Source of the DNA: an uncultured Oscillospiraceae bacterium
GTDB lineage: Bacteria > Bacillota > Clostridia > Oscillospirales > Oscillospiraceae
Direction: 5' to 3'
Length of the DNA: 60,849 nt
Assembly: GCA_947581795.1 (NCBI GenBank)
Contig: CANPVS010000014.1
Span: forward strand, 1 to 60,849
Made by a program: the position numbers and the translations under genes. Below, piece after piece: positions 33,628-42,871 of this stretch. The notes beneath the pieces were generated by a model. That model did no database searches. It was not told the origin of the DNA and saw only the letters and a program-made list of their open reading frames with translations. The first letter of the stretch is position 1. The number at the start of each line of letters is the position of its first letter.

Positions 33628-34300
33628 TTGCATCCTCCTCGTCGGCGGATACGTGGTAATACCACTTTTTCGCCTCCGGGCTGCCCTCCTCCGGTTTGGG
33701 CGAACAGCGCAGAAGCACCCGCTCCATCAAAAACGTCTGCCCGTAAATGGCCAGCCCCGGAAACAGGGGCAGCCCCCAGGGCATGAGCCATATCCCCGCC
33801 AGCAGGGCCGCGAGGCCCAGCAGAAAGGCCAGGGTATAGTGCAGATACCGGAACATGAGCAGCACGCCCATGCGCAATATGGCCAGATTCCCCATCTCAA
33901 ACCGGGAAAGGCACGGCCACACATACATCCACAGCGCCGCTAAAAGCAGCGCCATCAGGTAAAACACATACAAAAACCACAGTGGCACGCTCGCGTCGCT
34001 GTAAAGATACATGGCCTCCACCACCACCAGCGCCAGGGCCAGCGTGAGGCCGATGCTGAGGGGCAGGGACTGCCGGAGATTGGATTTAAAGCTGTGGAAA
34101 AATTCCGCCGCCGTGGTGGTCCCGGCGTGAAAGCGCACCGTCTTGACCATGGTGTAATAGGCCGCGGCGGACGCCGCCCCGGCCGTGACGATGGGCAGAC
34201 AGCACACCAGCCACAGCGCGCTGGTGAGGATGAGCCCCCACAGCAGGTTCATGAACCGGGCGAAACGCCCCTCCTGAGAAAAAAAGCCGCCGGACGACAC
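33614..34300 (-). CDS. DUF624 (YesL-like) membrane protein, copy 1
   Basis: 228 aa from a GTG at 34300 (RBS GGGAGGAGGG). Five or so transmembrane helices with the family N-terminus FMNLLWGLILTSALWLVCCLPIVTAGAASAAAYY. YesL-like proteins accompany carbohydrate ABC transporters and two-component systems in Firmicutes; their role is unproven. A related gene at 49239 accompanies the other solute-binding protein. Confidence 0.85.
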   Translation of the reverse strand: MSSGGFFSQEGRFARFMNLLWGLILTSALWLVCCLPIVTAGAASAAAYYTMVKTVRFHAGTTTAAEFFHSFKSNLRQSLPLSIGLTLALALVVVEAMYLYSDASVPLWFLYVFYLMALLLAALWMYVWPCLSRFEMGNLAILRMGVLLMFRYLHYTLAFLLGLAALLAGIWLMPWGLPLFPGLAIYGQTFLMERVLLRCSPKPEEGSPEAKKWYYHVSADEEDANERQ

Positions 34301-34322
34301 AGCGTCCCTCCTCCCGGTCAAT

Positions 34323-34350
34323 GGGCCCGCACCTGGAAAGGCGCGGGCCC
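34323..34350 (-). promoter_or_regulatory. Intercistronic GC-rich hairpin after the solute-binding-protein gene
   Basis: GGGCCCGC and GCGGGCCC (8-bp perfect arms, 12-base loop) without a T-tract, between the binding-protein gene and the DUF624 gene. Such hairpins often protect the upstream mRNA or reduce read-through, giving more binding protein than membrane subunits. Confidence 0.5.
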
Positions 34351-34386
34351 ACCGAACTTATGTCTTGCTAAAAGTACGCAGGCAAA

Positions 34387-35772
34387 TCAGCCGAAGTAGG
34401 AGTCGATGGCCGCCTGGAACTGCTGGCGGTAGGTCTCCTGATACTGGGCCGCGGTCATGGTGCCGAAGATGAGCTGCTCCAGATCCCAGCCGTCCACCTG
34501 GGCCTCCAGGCTCTGGTAGACGTCGAACTGCTCCCGGGAGCCCAGATCGAACATCACGTCGTAGTTCTCCACCTGCAGGTCGGGGTCGCTGGCCGTAGTG
34601 GCGTACCACCACCACATGGTCTCCACGTCGTCGCGGATGGAGACGTCGTCGTTGTACCAGTTGGACAGAGCCTCAAACACGTTGTAGACCAGCTCCGGGT
34701 CCTCCACGCCGTTGGGGATGAACCAGAACGCGCCGGCGGTCAGCTTGGCCTTATTGGTCTCCTGGTCGCCGCTGGGGCCCACAGGCCACTGGACGAACAC
34801 GGTGTCGAACTCCAGGGTAGAGCCCACGGAGCCGTCCCAGTCATAGTCGGCGTTGGTGGAGGCGATCCACGCGGCGCTGGGCCAGAAGCCGATGTTGCCG
34901 TTGCGGTAGGTGAAACGCATCACGTCGCCGTTGTCCTGCTCCACATAGGGCTCGCAGACGTTGTAGGTGTTGTACAGGTCATAGTAGAACTGCAGGGCCT
35001 CGCCGGTGGCGGCGGAGCTCAGACCCTCCTCCGTGCCGGAGGCGATGGTGGCGCCGTTGCTCATGAGGAGGTTGCTCAGCACGTCCTCCTTGAACCCGGT
35101 GAAGCCGTACTGGTCGGTGACGCCGTCGCCGTCCGTATCCTGGGTCAGGGTCTGGCAGTACTCCACGAACTTATCCCAGGTCCACTCGCCCCGGGCGTAC
35201 AGGTCACGGGGATCCTCCAGGTTGTTGTCCTCCAGCATCTGCTTGTTGAAGGCCAGGGGGGAGGTGGCCTCCACCACGTTCTGGCCCAGGACCTGCTTCA
35301 TGAGGCATACCTTGCCGTCGCCCAGGTCCAGATAGTTGAGAACAGTCTGATCGCTGAGGATGTCGGCGTCCTCGGGCAGGACCGTCTTCAGGTCCAGGGC
35401 CAGGCCGTTCACGGCCGCCGGGATACCCATGGTCAGGTCGCACAGATAGATGTCGCACTCGGGGGTGCCCGCCAGGATGGAGGTGTTGATGGACTCGGTG
35501 ATGCCCGTGTAGGTCAGGTTGACGTACTGGAACTTCACGTTGAACTTCTCCTCCACAGCCTTGACCACGTCAAAGCGCATCTGGTCGGAGACGCTGCCGG
35601 TGTAGGAGGGGTCGTCCTCCAGGGCGGTGTGGGTGGAATCGTAGAAGATGTCCCACCAGGTGCCGATGGTGATGGTGCGGGGCTCGTCCGCCGCAAGGGC
35701 TCCCACGCCGAGGCAGGAGAGCATGACGGCGACCACGAGGACCGCGGCGAATATCTTGGAAATACGCTTCAT
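34387..35772 (-). CDS. Extracellular solute-binding protein of a sugar ABC transporter (SBP2)
   Basis: 461 aa. Signal peptide MKRISKIFAAVLVVAVMLSCLGVGALAA; the Cys at 20 (MLSC) is a poor lipobox, so membrane anchoring is uncertain. The mature part has the MalE-like fold with DIYLCDLTMG, a GEWTWDKFVEYCQTL hinge and WYATTASDP. It probably feeds oligosaccharides to the permease pair at 37694-39620. RBS AGGAGG before the ATG. Confidence 0.9.
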   Translation of the reverse strand: MKRISKIFAAVLVVAVMLSCLGVGALAADEPRTITIGTWWDIFYDSTHTALEDDPSYTGSVSDQMRFDVVKAVEEKFNVKFQYVNLTYTGITESINTSILAGTPECDIYLCDLTMGIPAAVNGLALDLKTVLPEDADILSDQTVLNYLDLGDGKVCLMKQVLGQNVVEATSPLAFNKQMLEDNNLEDPRDLYARGEWTWDKFVEYCQTLTQDTDGDGVTDQYGFTGFKEDVLSNLLMSNGATIASGTEEGLSSAATGEALQFYYDLYNTYNVCEPYVEQDNGDVMRFTYRNGNIGFWPSAAWIASTNADYDWDGSVGSTLEFDTVFVQWPVGPSGDQETNKAKLTAGAFWFIPNGVEDPELVYNVFEALSNWYNDDVSIRDDVETMWWWYATTASDPDLQVENYDVMFDLGSREQFDVYQSLEAQVDGWDLEQLIFGTMTAAQYQETYRQQFQAAIDSYFG

Positions 35773-35810
35773 TCGTTTATCCTCCTATTATAGATTGGAT
35801 GGTCGCCGGT

Positions 35811-37580
35811 TCAGGCGGCGGTGCCGATGTTGACGCTGAAGACCTCCCATGCGCCGCTGGACTCGCACTGCAGGCGGGTGCCCCAGGTAGACACGTCGTC
35901 GCCGCATACGGCCGCGATCTGCTCATAGGTGACCTGGGCCATGGACCCGTCGCAAAGCGGGGCCTCATTGCCCACGCGGCTCCAGCCGGTGCTGGCGTCG
36001 GGCATCACGATCCACATGTCGCCGGTGTCGGAGGCATACTGGATGGTGATGACGGAGCCGGGCACCAGCAGGGCCAGCTGGTCGGCGGTGAGCTCTACGC
36101 CGTCCTGAGCCCAGGCGTCTGCGGCCTTGCCGGCCATCTCGGGAATCTCCACGTTGCCCTTCACGTTCTGGAACGCGCCGGAGCAGATGGACACGCCGTA
36201 GACCTCCCAGGCGCCGCTGGACTCGCACTGGATGCGGGTGCCCCAGGTGGTGGGATCGTCGCCGCAGACTTCCGCGATCTGCTCATAGGTGACCTGGGCC
36301 ACGGAGCCGTCGAAGGCGTGGGACTGGCCGTCATTGGGGTTGCCCACGCGGCTCCAGCCCGCAGCGGCGTCGGGCATCACGATCCACATATCGCCGGTCT
36401 CGGAGGCATAGCTGATCTCGATGACGGAGCCGGGCACCAGAAGGGCCAGCTGCTCCTCAGTGAGCTCCACGCCGTCCTGGGTCCAGGCGCCGGCGGCCTT
36501 ACCGGCCATCTCGGGGATCTCCACCTTGCCGGCCAGGTTCTTCAGACCGGTGGGCTGACCCACCTTCACGCCGTAGACCTCCCAGGCACCGCTGGCCTCG
36601 CACTGCAGACGGGCGCCCCAAGTGGTGGGGTCGTCGCCGCACACGGCCGCGATCTGCTCATAGGTGATCTGGCAGATGTTCTTGGACAGGTTGGTAGCGG
36701 CGGTCTGCTGCTCCACGCGGCTCCAGCCCACGGCGGCGTCGGGCATCACAATCCACATGTCGCCGGTGTCGCTGCTGTACTCGATCTCAATGACGGAGCC
36801 GGGCACCAGGGCCGCCAGGAACTCCTCGGTCATCTCCACGCCGTCCTGAGCCCAGGCGTCGGCGGCCTTGCCGGCCATGCCTTCCAGCTCCACGGCGTCA
36901 GCGCCCAGATACTGCAGGTTGCTCATGTCCTTGCTGCCGCCGAAGCCCTCGGGGGCGGTGAAGGCGGCGGAGGTATCGGCCTCAATCACGTTGCCGTCGG
37001 CGTCCTTGAAGGCGATGTCGTCGATGTAGAGGACCGCGTTGGCCGCGCCGGCGGTAGCGCCGTTATCCACCTCCAGGGTGACGATCATGAGGGGCTGCTC
37101 CGCGCTGAACACCTCGCCCTTGTCGGGGTTCAGGGCCGTGGGGGCATTCTTGGGGTTCTTGGTCTCCAGATACACGGACCAGCCGTGCTTCTCGGAGCTG
37201 AGGCCGCCGTCCATCCACAGCATCACGTTGCCGGAGCAGGCGTAGAACTCGCCGTCCGGGTTTACGATGCCCATGGTCATGTCGATGGAGGCCACGTCGC
37301 CGGCCTTGTCGCCCAGCAGGCTGGCCACGTCGAAGGCCACATAGGGCACCTTGCCGCTGCCGTTGGTGATCTGCAGGGCCTTGCTGCCGTTGTAGTCCAC
37401 GATCTCCAGCGCGCAGGCGTCAGAGTTGGCCATGCCGTCGTATACGGACACGAAGCCCATGTTTCCGTCTTCAAAGTCCACGCTCACGGGGGCCTCTTCC
37501 GCCCACGCGGACGCGCCGCCAAAGACGCCCACGCACATGAGCGTCACCATCAGCAGCGCCAGGATCCTTTTTGCTTTCAA
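35811..37580 (-). CDS. Secreted protein with an N-terminal CBM-like domain and three 123-residue repeats
   Basis: 589 aa from a TTG at 37580 (RBS AAGGAGG eight bases upstream); the in-frame start further up lacks an RBS. Signal peptide about 1-27. Residues about 30-215 look like a CBM4/9-type beta-sandwich. Three tandem repeats follow, each with MAGKAA.AW.QDGVE, LVPGSVI.I.Y, GDMWIVMPDA..GWSRV, TYEQIA.VCGDD and GAWEV. At DNA level the repeats are spaced 372 and 369 bp. I do not recognise the repeat family; exposed Trp/Tyr and the locus point to glycan binding. It lies between the permeases and SBP2 and may capture mannan at the surface. Confidence 0.8.
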   Translation of the reverse strand: MKAKRILALLMVTLMCVGVFGGASAWAEEAPVSVDFEDGNMGFVSVYDGMANSDACALEIVDYNGSKALQITNGSGKVPYVAFDVASLLGDKAGDVASIDMTMGIVNPDGEFYACSGNVMLWMDGGLSSEKHGWSVYLETKNPKNAPTALNPDKGEVFSAEQPLMIVTLEVDNGATAGAANAVLYIDDIAFKDADGNVIEADTSAAFTAPEGFGGSKDMSNLQYLGADAVELEGMAGKAADAWAQDGVEMTEEFLAALVPGSVIEIEYSSDTGDMWIVMPDAAVGWSRVEQQTAATNLSKNICQITYEQIAAVCGDDPTTWGARLQCEASGAWEVYGVKVGQPTGLKNLAGKVEIPEMAGKAAGAWTQDGVELTEEQLALLVPGSVIEISYASETGDMWIVMPDAAAGWSRVGNPNDGQSHAFDGSVAQVTYEQIAEVCGDDPTTWGTRIQCESSGAWEVYGVSICSGAFQNVKGNVEIPEMAGKAADAWAQDGVELTADQLALLVPGSVITIQYASDTGDMWIVMPDASTGWSRVGNEAPLCDGSMAQVTYEQIAAVCGDDVSTWGTRLQCESSGAWEVFSVNIGTAA

Positions 37581-37693
37581 GTGAATATCCTCCTTTAAAA
37601 ATAGTACTGACATGTTTGGATGCGTCCAGGTACCGGCTCTCGCCCTCCTTCCCCCCGACACGGGGATGATATCGTCTATCTCACATTTTCACA

Positions 37694-38692
37694 TTAACCG
37701 ACGATGCCGCTTCTCTCCACGCCCTCGATGAAGTACTTCTGGAGGAACATGTAGATGATGATGACGGGAAGCATCATAAGCACGATGCCCGCGTCCAGAT
37801 ACAGGTTCTGGATGGTCTTGTCCATGATCTGGTACTGGTTGGCGATATTGGCCACCAGCGAGGAGATCCGGATGCCGATGGACTGGCTCTGGGGGATAAG
37901 GAAGAGCTTTGCGTAGAACGTGTCGTTATACTGCCACACCATGGAGAACACCGCCACGGTGATGACCGCCGGGGTGGCGTTGGGGAGCATGATGCGGAAG
38001 TAGGTGTACCAGGTGCCCGCCCCGTCCACGAAGGCCGCCTCCTCGATCTCCTTGGGCAGGCCCCGGAAGAACTGGTTGAAGATATAGATGTAAAGCCCTG
38101 ACCGCAGGCCGCAGCCGAACAGCGTCAGGATGTACATGGGGGTGGTGGTGCCCATGAAGGACAGCGGGTGACCGAAGAGCGCCGTACAGATCCCGAAGGG
38201 GTCGAAAAGCCGGAAGGTCATGTACAGCGGCAGCATGATGGTGTGGGTGGGTATCACGATGGTGATGACCACGCATGCGAACAGCATGCTCTTCAGGGGG
38301 AATTTGAACCGGGCGAAGCCGTAGCCCACCATGGAACATATCACGATCTGCAGGAGCATCAAAAGCAGGGAGTACAGCAGGGAGTTCAGCATCGTGGGCA
38401 CGTAGTTCAGGATGCTGATGGCCATCTGGTACCGCTCCAGCGTGGGCTCCTGGGGGATGAGGTACACCATGGGGTTATAGGCGTCCTTATTGGAGAAGAA
38501 AGAGTTGGCGATAATGCCGAACACCGGGGCCAGAATGGTATAGCAGATGCCGATGATGACCAGCGCCCGGAACAGGCCGGACAGGAAGTGCTTGATGCCC
38601 TTGGTGATGATGTACCGCTCGTTGAGAGAGGTGGTCTCGTCCTGCAGGGCAGCCAGGTGCTTGTGGAAGAAACCCTTTACCGTGTCTAACAT
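37694..38692 (-). CDS. Carbohydrate ABC transporter permease, MalG type (pair 2)
   Basis: 332 aa with six main transmembrane helices. The EAA loop EIEEAAFVDGAGTWYTYFRIMLPNA contacts the ATPase. Starts 16 bp after its MalF-type partner (RBS GGGGAGGGG). A 113-bp gap to the next gene shows no promoter I can support. No ATPase gene is nearby. Confidence 0.93.
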   Translation of the reverse strand: MLDTVKGFFHKHLAALQDETTSLNERYIITKGIKHFLSGLFRALVIIGICYTILAPVFGIIANSFFSNKDAYNPMVYLIPQEPTLERYQMAISILNYVPTMLNSLLYSLLLMLLQIVICSMVGYGFARFKFPLKSMLFACVVITIVIPTHTIMLPLYMTFRLFDPFGICTALFGHPLSFMGTTTPMYILTLFGCGLRSGLYIYIFNQFFRGLPKEIEEAAFVDGAGTWYTYFRIMLPNATPAVITVAVFSMVWQYNDTFYAKLFLIPQSQSIGIRISSLVANIANQYQIMDKTIQNLYLDAGIVLMMLPVIIIYMFLQKYFIEGVERSGIVG

Positions 38693-38708
38693 GTTATCCC
38701 CTCCCCTC

Positions 38709-39620
38709 TCAGTTATAGTAGCTGGACTTCTTCGTGATCACGCCGCAGATGAGAAGAAGTATCCCGCATGTGACCAGCGTACTGACCAGACTGAACACGG
38801 CGCTCAATCCGTAGTTGTAGTTTGTAAAGGCCTCGTTGTAGGCCAGGGTCACCACGTCGCTGGACACGAAGCTGTCCACCACCGTATAGACGATGTTTGT
38901 GATGATGTGTGGCGTTATCATGGGCAGCGTCACCTTCCAGAAGGTCTCGTAGGCCGTGGCGCCCTCCATCTTGGCCACCTCGTAGAGGTTGCCGGGGATG
39001 GACTGGAGCGCGGCGATGAAGATGACGATCTGCACGCCGGAGGCGGATATGATGGAGGTGATGCGGTCCGTGGCGCCCACGATGTAATCCAAAAGCCACC
39101 GGGGCAGCATCAGGCTTCCGAACAGGTCGATGTAGTAGGCCATGCCGATGCCCGCGGTCTCCGCGGCCATCTCCTGGCTGGAGGCGCTGACGCCCGTGGC
39201 CACCATGGCAGTGGCGGACTCGATGGCGTCCAGAATGGCCTCGGCGTTCAGGATGACCGGCAGGAAGAAGATGGCCCGGACCAGGGTCCTGCCCTTGAAC
39301 TTCCGGTTGAGGAGCAGGGCCATGAACAAACTGAAGAAGATGATGAGCGGGATGTCCACCACCATGTTCAGGGTGGAGCTGGTCAAAATCTGCTTGAAGC
39401 TGCCGTGGGCGGTGAAGGCGTAGATGTAATTTTTAAGCCCCACCCACGTCAGGTTGTAGCCGCCGTTGACCACGTCCATCGTCAGATCCGACAGGGAGAA
39501 CTCTACGGTCATGAAGAGGCTGCGCACGTAGAACACCAGGAAGCCCACCAGCCAGGGGAGGATGAACAGATACCCGTTGACCTTGCGCTTTGTCTCCAGA
39601 CTCAATCTGCGCTTTTTCAT
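38709..39620 (-). CDS. Carbohydrate ABC transporter permease, MalF type (pair 2)
   Basis: 303 aa, transmembrane helices throughout, start MKKRRLSLETKRKVNGYLFILPWLVGFLVFY. The EAA loop is LYEVAKMEGATAYETFWKVTLPMI. A Ser/Ala/Glu-rich periplasm-side insertion (about 145-160) is larger than usual. It begins 13 bp after the DUF5696 gene and forms a heterodimer with the gene at 37694. Confidence 0.93.
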   Translation of the reverse strand: MKKRRLSLETKRKVNGYLFILPWLVGFLVFYVRSLFMTVEFSLSDLTMDVVNGGYNLTWVGLKNYIYAFTAHGSFKQILTSSTLNMVVDIPLIIFFSLFMALLLNRKFKGRTLVRAIFFLPVILNAEAILDAIESATAMVATGVSASSQEMAAETAGIGMAYYIDLFGSLMLPRWLLDYIVGATDRITSIISASGVQIVIFIAALQSIPGNLYEVAKMEGATAYETFWKVTLPMITPHIITNIVYTVVDSFVSSDVVTLAYNEAFTNYNYGLSAVFSLVSTLVTCGILLLICGVITKKSSYYN

Positions 39621-39632
39621 ATCCCCACCCCC

Positions 39633-42230
39633 TTACTGCACGGCGTATCCCATGGCTGGGATACGGAGGCCGTCCACATCGGCCGGCTCGTCGCCGTAAT
39701 TCACGTAGATGGCGGTGCCGCCGCTGTAGAGCGTCTTGCGCACCCCGTCGGGCAGTATCTCGTGCCCCACCATCCGCTGATCTGTCACCTGGCTCAGTAC
39801 GCTGTCCAGTTCGCCGTAGACCTCCGCCGCTTTGTCCTTCCAGGTGTCAAAGCAGGTGGTGTAGAACCGGCTCACGCCGGAGTACTTCATCTCCGAGGTC
39901 TCCTGCCAGGTGAACAGGAAGTGAGGCGCCGCGCCGTACTCTATCATGGTGAGCAGCTGCCGCTGGGCGTCGGCGGTATCTGCCAGGTTGTAGACCCCGC
40001 CGCAGTAGTCGATGCAGCCGTGAACGATCATCTCGTACAGGGGGATGTCCTCGTCCACGATCACATACTCGTTGTCGCTGAGGGGCAGATTCGTGATGTC
40101 CTCCGCCGCGGCCCAGGCGTAGTCGTTGGCCTGGTCCACAAGGATATTCTTTTCCGTGCCGTCCAGCAGGGCCAGCTGGCCCTTCACCACGTCCAGCGCC
40201 TGCTCCCGGTCGATCATATTGCTGCGCTTCTTGTCGGAGTGGACGTCACTTCCCAGGTCACGGAGGGCCACGCCGTCCACGTCTATCCCGTCGAACTTGT
40301 CGGCGAATTCGTCCACATACCGGACCAGGTATTTGGGCGAGATGAGATAATATGTCGTCTCCGGATAGCCCAGGCTGGAGGTCTGGCGCAGGGTGGCGGG
40401 GTTGAGCTGGCCGAAGTCGGCCACATAGCCGCTGCCGTAGTACTTGGCGGTCTCCGCGCCGTAGTTGTAGCGCTTGCTGATCTGGGTCACCTGCTGGAAG
40501 GCCACGTCGGCGTACAGGCTGCCGCCGTTGTTGGTGACCTGGTCGTTCAGCGCCTCCAGGCCGCTCTTGCCGCCCAGCTTCCGGGGCACCCGGATGCGGT
40601 CGGCCACGTCGTGGTAATACCCGCCGTTGAACCAGCCCTGCAGGTTCATGACCTGGTTGCCCACCCCGGCCCGGGCCAGGGCGTCGGACATCTGGGCGGC
40701 CTGGTCGAAGGTGGTCATGGCCGTGAGGCCCATGTACTGCTTGCCCAGGAAGAACTCCGTCATCTTCACCCCGGAGAGCACGTCGTAATAGAACTTCAGG
40801 GGCTCGGACTGGGTCTTCTCCGTGAGCACGCCCTCGGCGATGAGCCTATCCCGGTAGTAGTTGGCCATGCCGGCATAGCCCTGATGGTCCTCATCCAGGA
40901 AGGTGTAGCGCACCGTCAGGTTTCTGTCGTAGGGGTTGGGCTCCACAATAGGCAGCGCGGCCTCGTTGCCGGTGCTGCCGAACATCTCCAGCGTCTCGCT
41001 GCCCCGGACCACGAAGGTCACGTAGGCGTTGTTGTAGCTGTTCACGCGCCCGGCCACGCCGGCGTTGATGGAGGCCAGGGAGGCGCCGTCCTCGATGGTG
41101 GCCAGGATGGTCCCATCCTCCTTACACAGGCCAAACAGCGCCATCCGGGCGTTGTTGGAGGTCTCCATCACGGTGTAGTCCGCCGCCAGCATGTCGATGC
41201 CGTAGACGAACTGGGAGTAGGTGCCCGCGCCGGTCTTGCCGTTATTGAAGTTGATGATGGAGCCGTCCCCGTTGGGCACCACGATATAGCCCGTCTCGTC
41301 GGTCCCGGCCGCGCCGAAGCCGTAGAGGACCTGGATGCGGTAGACGGACGCGCCGCCGTTCTCCTCCAGGGCGCAGACGGGCACGGACACGTCGATGTGG
41401 TCCCCCTCCAGCCGGTACTCCAGGGCCACCTTGAAGGAGATGGGCACGGACACCTGGGTCCCCGCGAGAGCCATCTGCTCCACGTAGTCCTCCTCGGTGA
41501 AGCCCACGCTCTCCAGCATGGTCTGGATGCGGCCCAGAGCGATGCGGTTGTTCCGGGCGGTCTTCAATATCTGGCGCATGCCGTCCACGTCGGAGGTGGT
41601 GGAGTAGTATCGGCCGAATGCGGCAGCGTCCTCCTCGGACAGCTGCTCCACGATCTCGGCGTACTTCTCCTCCGACATGTACTGGGGCACGATACCCGCG
41701 GAGTTGGAGAAGTCGCCCATCTCATAGATGACCCGCACGCCGTTTTCGATGGACTCGAACTCGAACTGCTCCTTCTCCACGGACATGGAATAGGAGTCGT
41801 ACACGCCCGTGGTGCGGGAGGCGTTATAGTAGTTGAGGATGATGTGGGAGCGGAGGTATTCCTTGTTCACCTTGTTGGCCAGGGGGTCGTCCTCCGCCTC
41901 CGGGGGCACGGCGTAGGTGACATGCCCGGTCCGTTTGTCCAGGATGGCCACGTCCGTGGTGTCCTCATTGAGGTACATGGCAAGCTCATCGCTTTCGCAG
42001 ACGAGCTCGTATTTTTTGTTCTCCTCCAGCTTTTCGCCCTGGAGCTTCAATTCGCCGCCCTGCTCGTACTCATAGGAGGTGAGGTAGTTCTCATATTCCC
42101 GGTAGAAGGTGTAGTGGACCAGGTAGTAGGCAAGATAGCACAGCCCGCACACCGCGGCCACCGTCACCAGGGCGTATACCAGCTTCCTTCCCAGGGAGAG
42201 AGGCGCTTTTTCCTTCTTTTTCTTCTTCAT
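39633..42230 (-). CDS. DUF5696-type membrane-anchored protein, possible glycosidase fold
   Basis: 865 aa from the ATG at 42230 (GAGGGG just upstream; a GTG at 42242 overlaps the YIP1 stop). A basic tail and one transmembrane helix (about 14-36) anchor a very large extracellular part. An N-terminal beta-rich region (about 50-500) precedes a segment with TIM-barrel-like strand ends: LQGWFNGGYYHD, YADVAFQQV, ADFGQLNP, GIDVDGVALRDLGSD, ILVDQANDYAW. These resemble retaining-glycosidase barrels and include Asp-rich strand ends (DVDG, DLGSD). I recall this architecture as DUF5696; its activity is not known to me. It lies with NHL and YIP1 genes between the two permease pairs. Confidence 0.72.
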   Translation of the reverse strand: MKKKKKEKAPLSLGRKLVYALVTVAAVCGLCYLAYYLVHYTFYREYENYLTSYEYEQGGELKLQGEKLEENKKYELVCESDELAMYLNEDTTDVAILDKRTGHVTYAVPPEAEDDPLANKVNKEYLRSHIILNYYNASRTTGVYDSYSMSVEKEQFEFESIENGVRVIYEMGDFSNSAGIVPQYMSEEKYAEIVEQLSEEDAAAFGRYYSTTSDVDGMRQILKTARNNRIALGRIQTMLESVGFTEEDYVEQMALAGTQVSVPISFKVALEYRLEGDHIDVSVPVCALEENGGASVYRIQVLYGFGAAGTDETGYIVVPNGDGSIINFNNGKTGAGTYSQFVYGIDMLAADYTVMETSNNARMALFGLCKEDGTILATIEDGASLASINAGVAGRVNSYNNAYVTFVVRGSETLEMFGSTGNEAALPIVEPNPYDRNLTVRYTFLDEDHQGYAGMANYYRDRLIAEGVLTEKTQSEPLKFYYDVLSGVKMTEFFLGKQYMGLTAMTTFDQAAQMSDALARAGVGNQVMNLQGWFNGGYYHDVADRIRVPRKLGGKSGLEALNDQVTNNGGSLYADVAFQQVTQISKRYNYGAETAKYYGSGYVADFGQLNPATLRQTSSLGYPETTYYLISPKYLVRYVDEFADKFDGIDVDGVALRDLGSDVHSDKKRSNMIDREQALDVVKGQLALLDGTEKNILVDQANDYAWAAAEDITNLPLSDNEYVIVDEDIPLYEMIVHGCIDYCGGVYNLADTADAQRQLLTMIEYGAAPHFLFTWQETSEMKYSGVSRFYTTCFDTWKDKAAEVYGELDSVLSQVTDQRMVGHEILPDGVRKTLYSGGTAIYVNYGDEPADVDGLRIPAMGYAVQ

Positions 42231-42238
42231 GGCGCCCC

Positions 42239-42871
42239 TCACATTCTGAACACGAGCTCGGTATAGATCGACCGGAAGAAGTTATACACCTGTCCGATCA
42301 GGTCTATGAGCAGAAGGCTTACAAAGAGGATGAACAGGATGGCCACGAAGGTCAGAAACAGGGTGACCAGCGTCTTGCCCATGGTGTAGTCGTGGACCTG
42401 CCGGATGCCCAGCAGCATCACGATCACCGCGTAGGCCACGCCCAGGCCGATGATGAGGTAGTAGAACGCCCCCTCCTCCACGGTGATGAACTGGCTGAAC
42501 ACCGTGGCGATAAGCAGCGCCGGGATCATGGGCGCGCAGCCGTAGCCGATGGCGATGGCGATGTCCTTCATCCGGCCGCTGCCGTTCATGAGGCAGGTGA
42601 TGGACCAGTTGCCCACGCACAGCAGCACGTACAGAAGCAGCACGCCGGAAAGCTCCTGCAGGCTGTCCACCGAGGCCGGCTCCACGTCGTTGACGATGAA
42701 GTTGGCGCTGATGCGGTTGATGGAGAAGCACAGGGAGAAGCAGATCACCAGCAGCACCGCGAGAGGCACGCTGCCCCGGTCCTGGTGGCGGATCCAGTAA
42801 AAGCCGTCCACGGGGTGGGTCATGGTGTAGAGCAGATACCGCCATTTTTCCTTTCCGAACGCCGCTCTCAT
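42239..42871 (-). CDS. YIP1-family integral membrane protein
   Basis: 210 aa with five predicted transmembrane helices. The MTHPVDGFYWIRHQDRGSV start, MNGSGRMKDIAIAIGYGCAPMIP and LGIRQVHDYTMGKTL segments are typical of bacterial YIP1-domain proteins. Function unknown. The ATG overlaps the NHL gene stop by four bases, so the two are coupled. Confidence 0.83.
   Translation of the reverse strand: MRAAFGKEKWRYLLYTMTHPVDGFYWIRHQDRGSVPLAVLLVICFSLCFSINRISANFIVNDVEPASVDSLQELSGVLLLYVLLCVGNWSITCLMNGSGRMKDIAIAIGYGCAPMIPALLIATVFSQFITVEEGAFYYLIIGLGVAYAVIVMLLGIRQVHDYTMGKTLVTLFLTFVAILFILFVSLLLIDLIGQVYNFFRSIYTELVFRM

Noticed and set aside
38547-42266. 1239-codon plus-strand frame, and a similar one at 46166-49594
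   Set aside because: Antisense to the DUF5696 and SBP1 genes respectively; same shadow composition and no translation signals.
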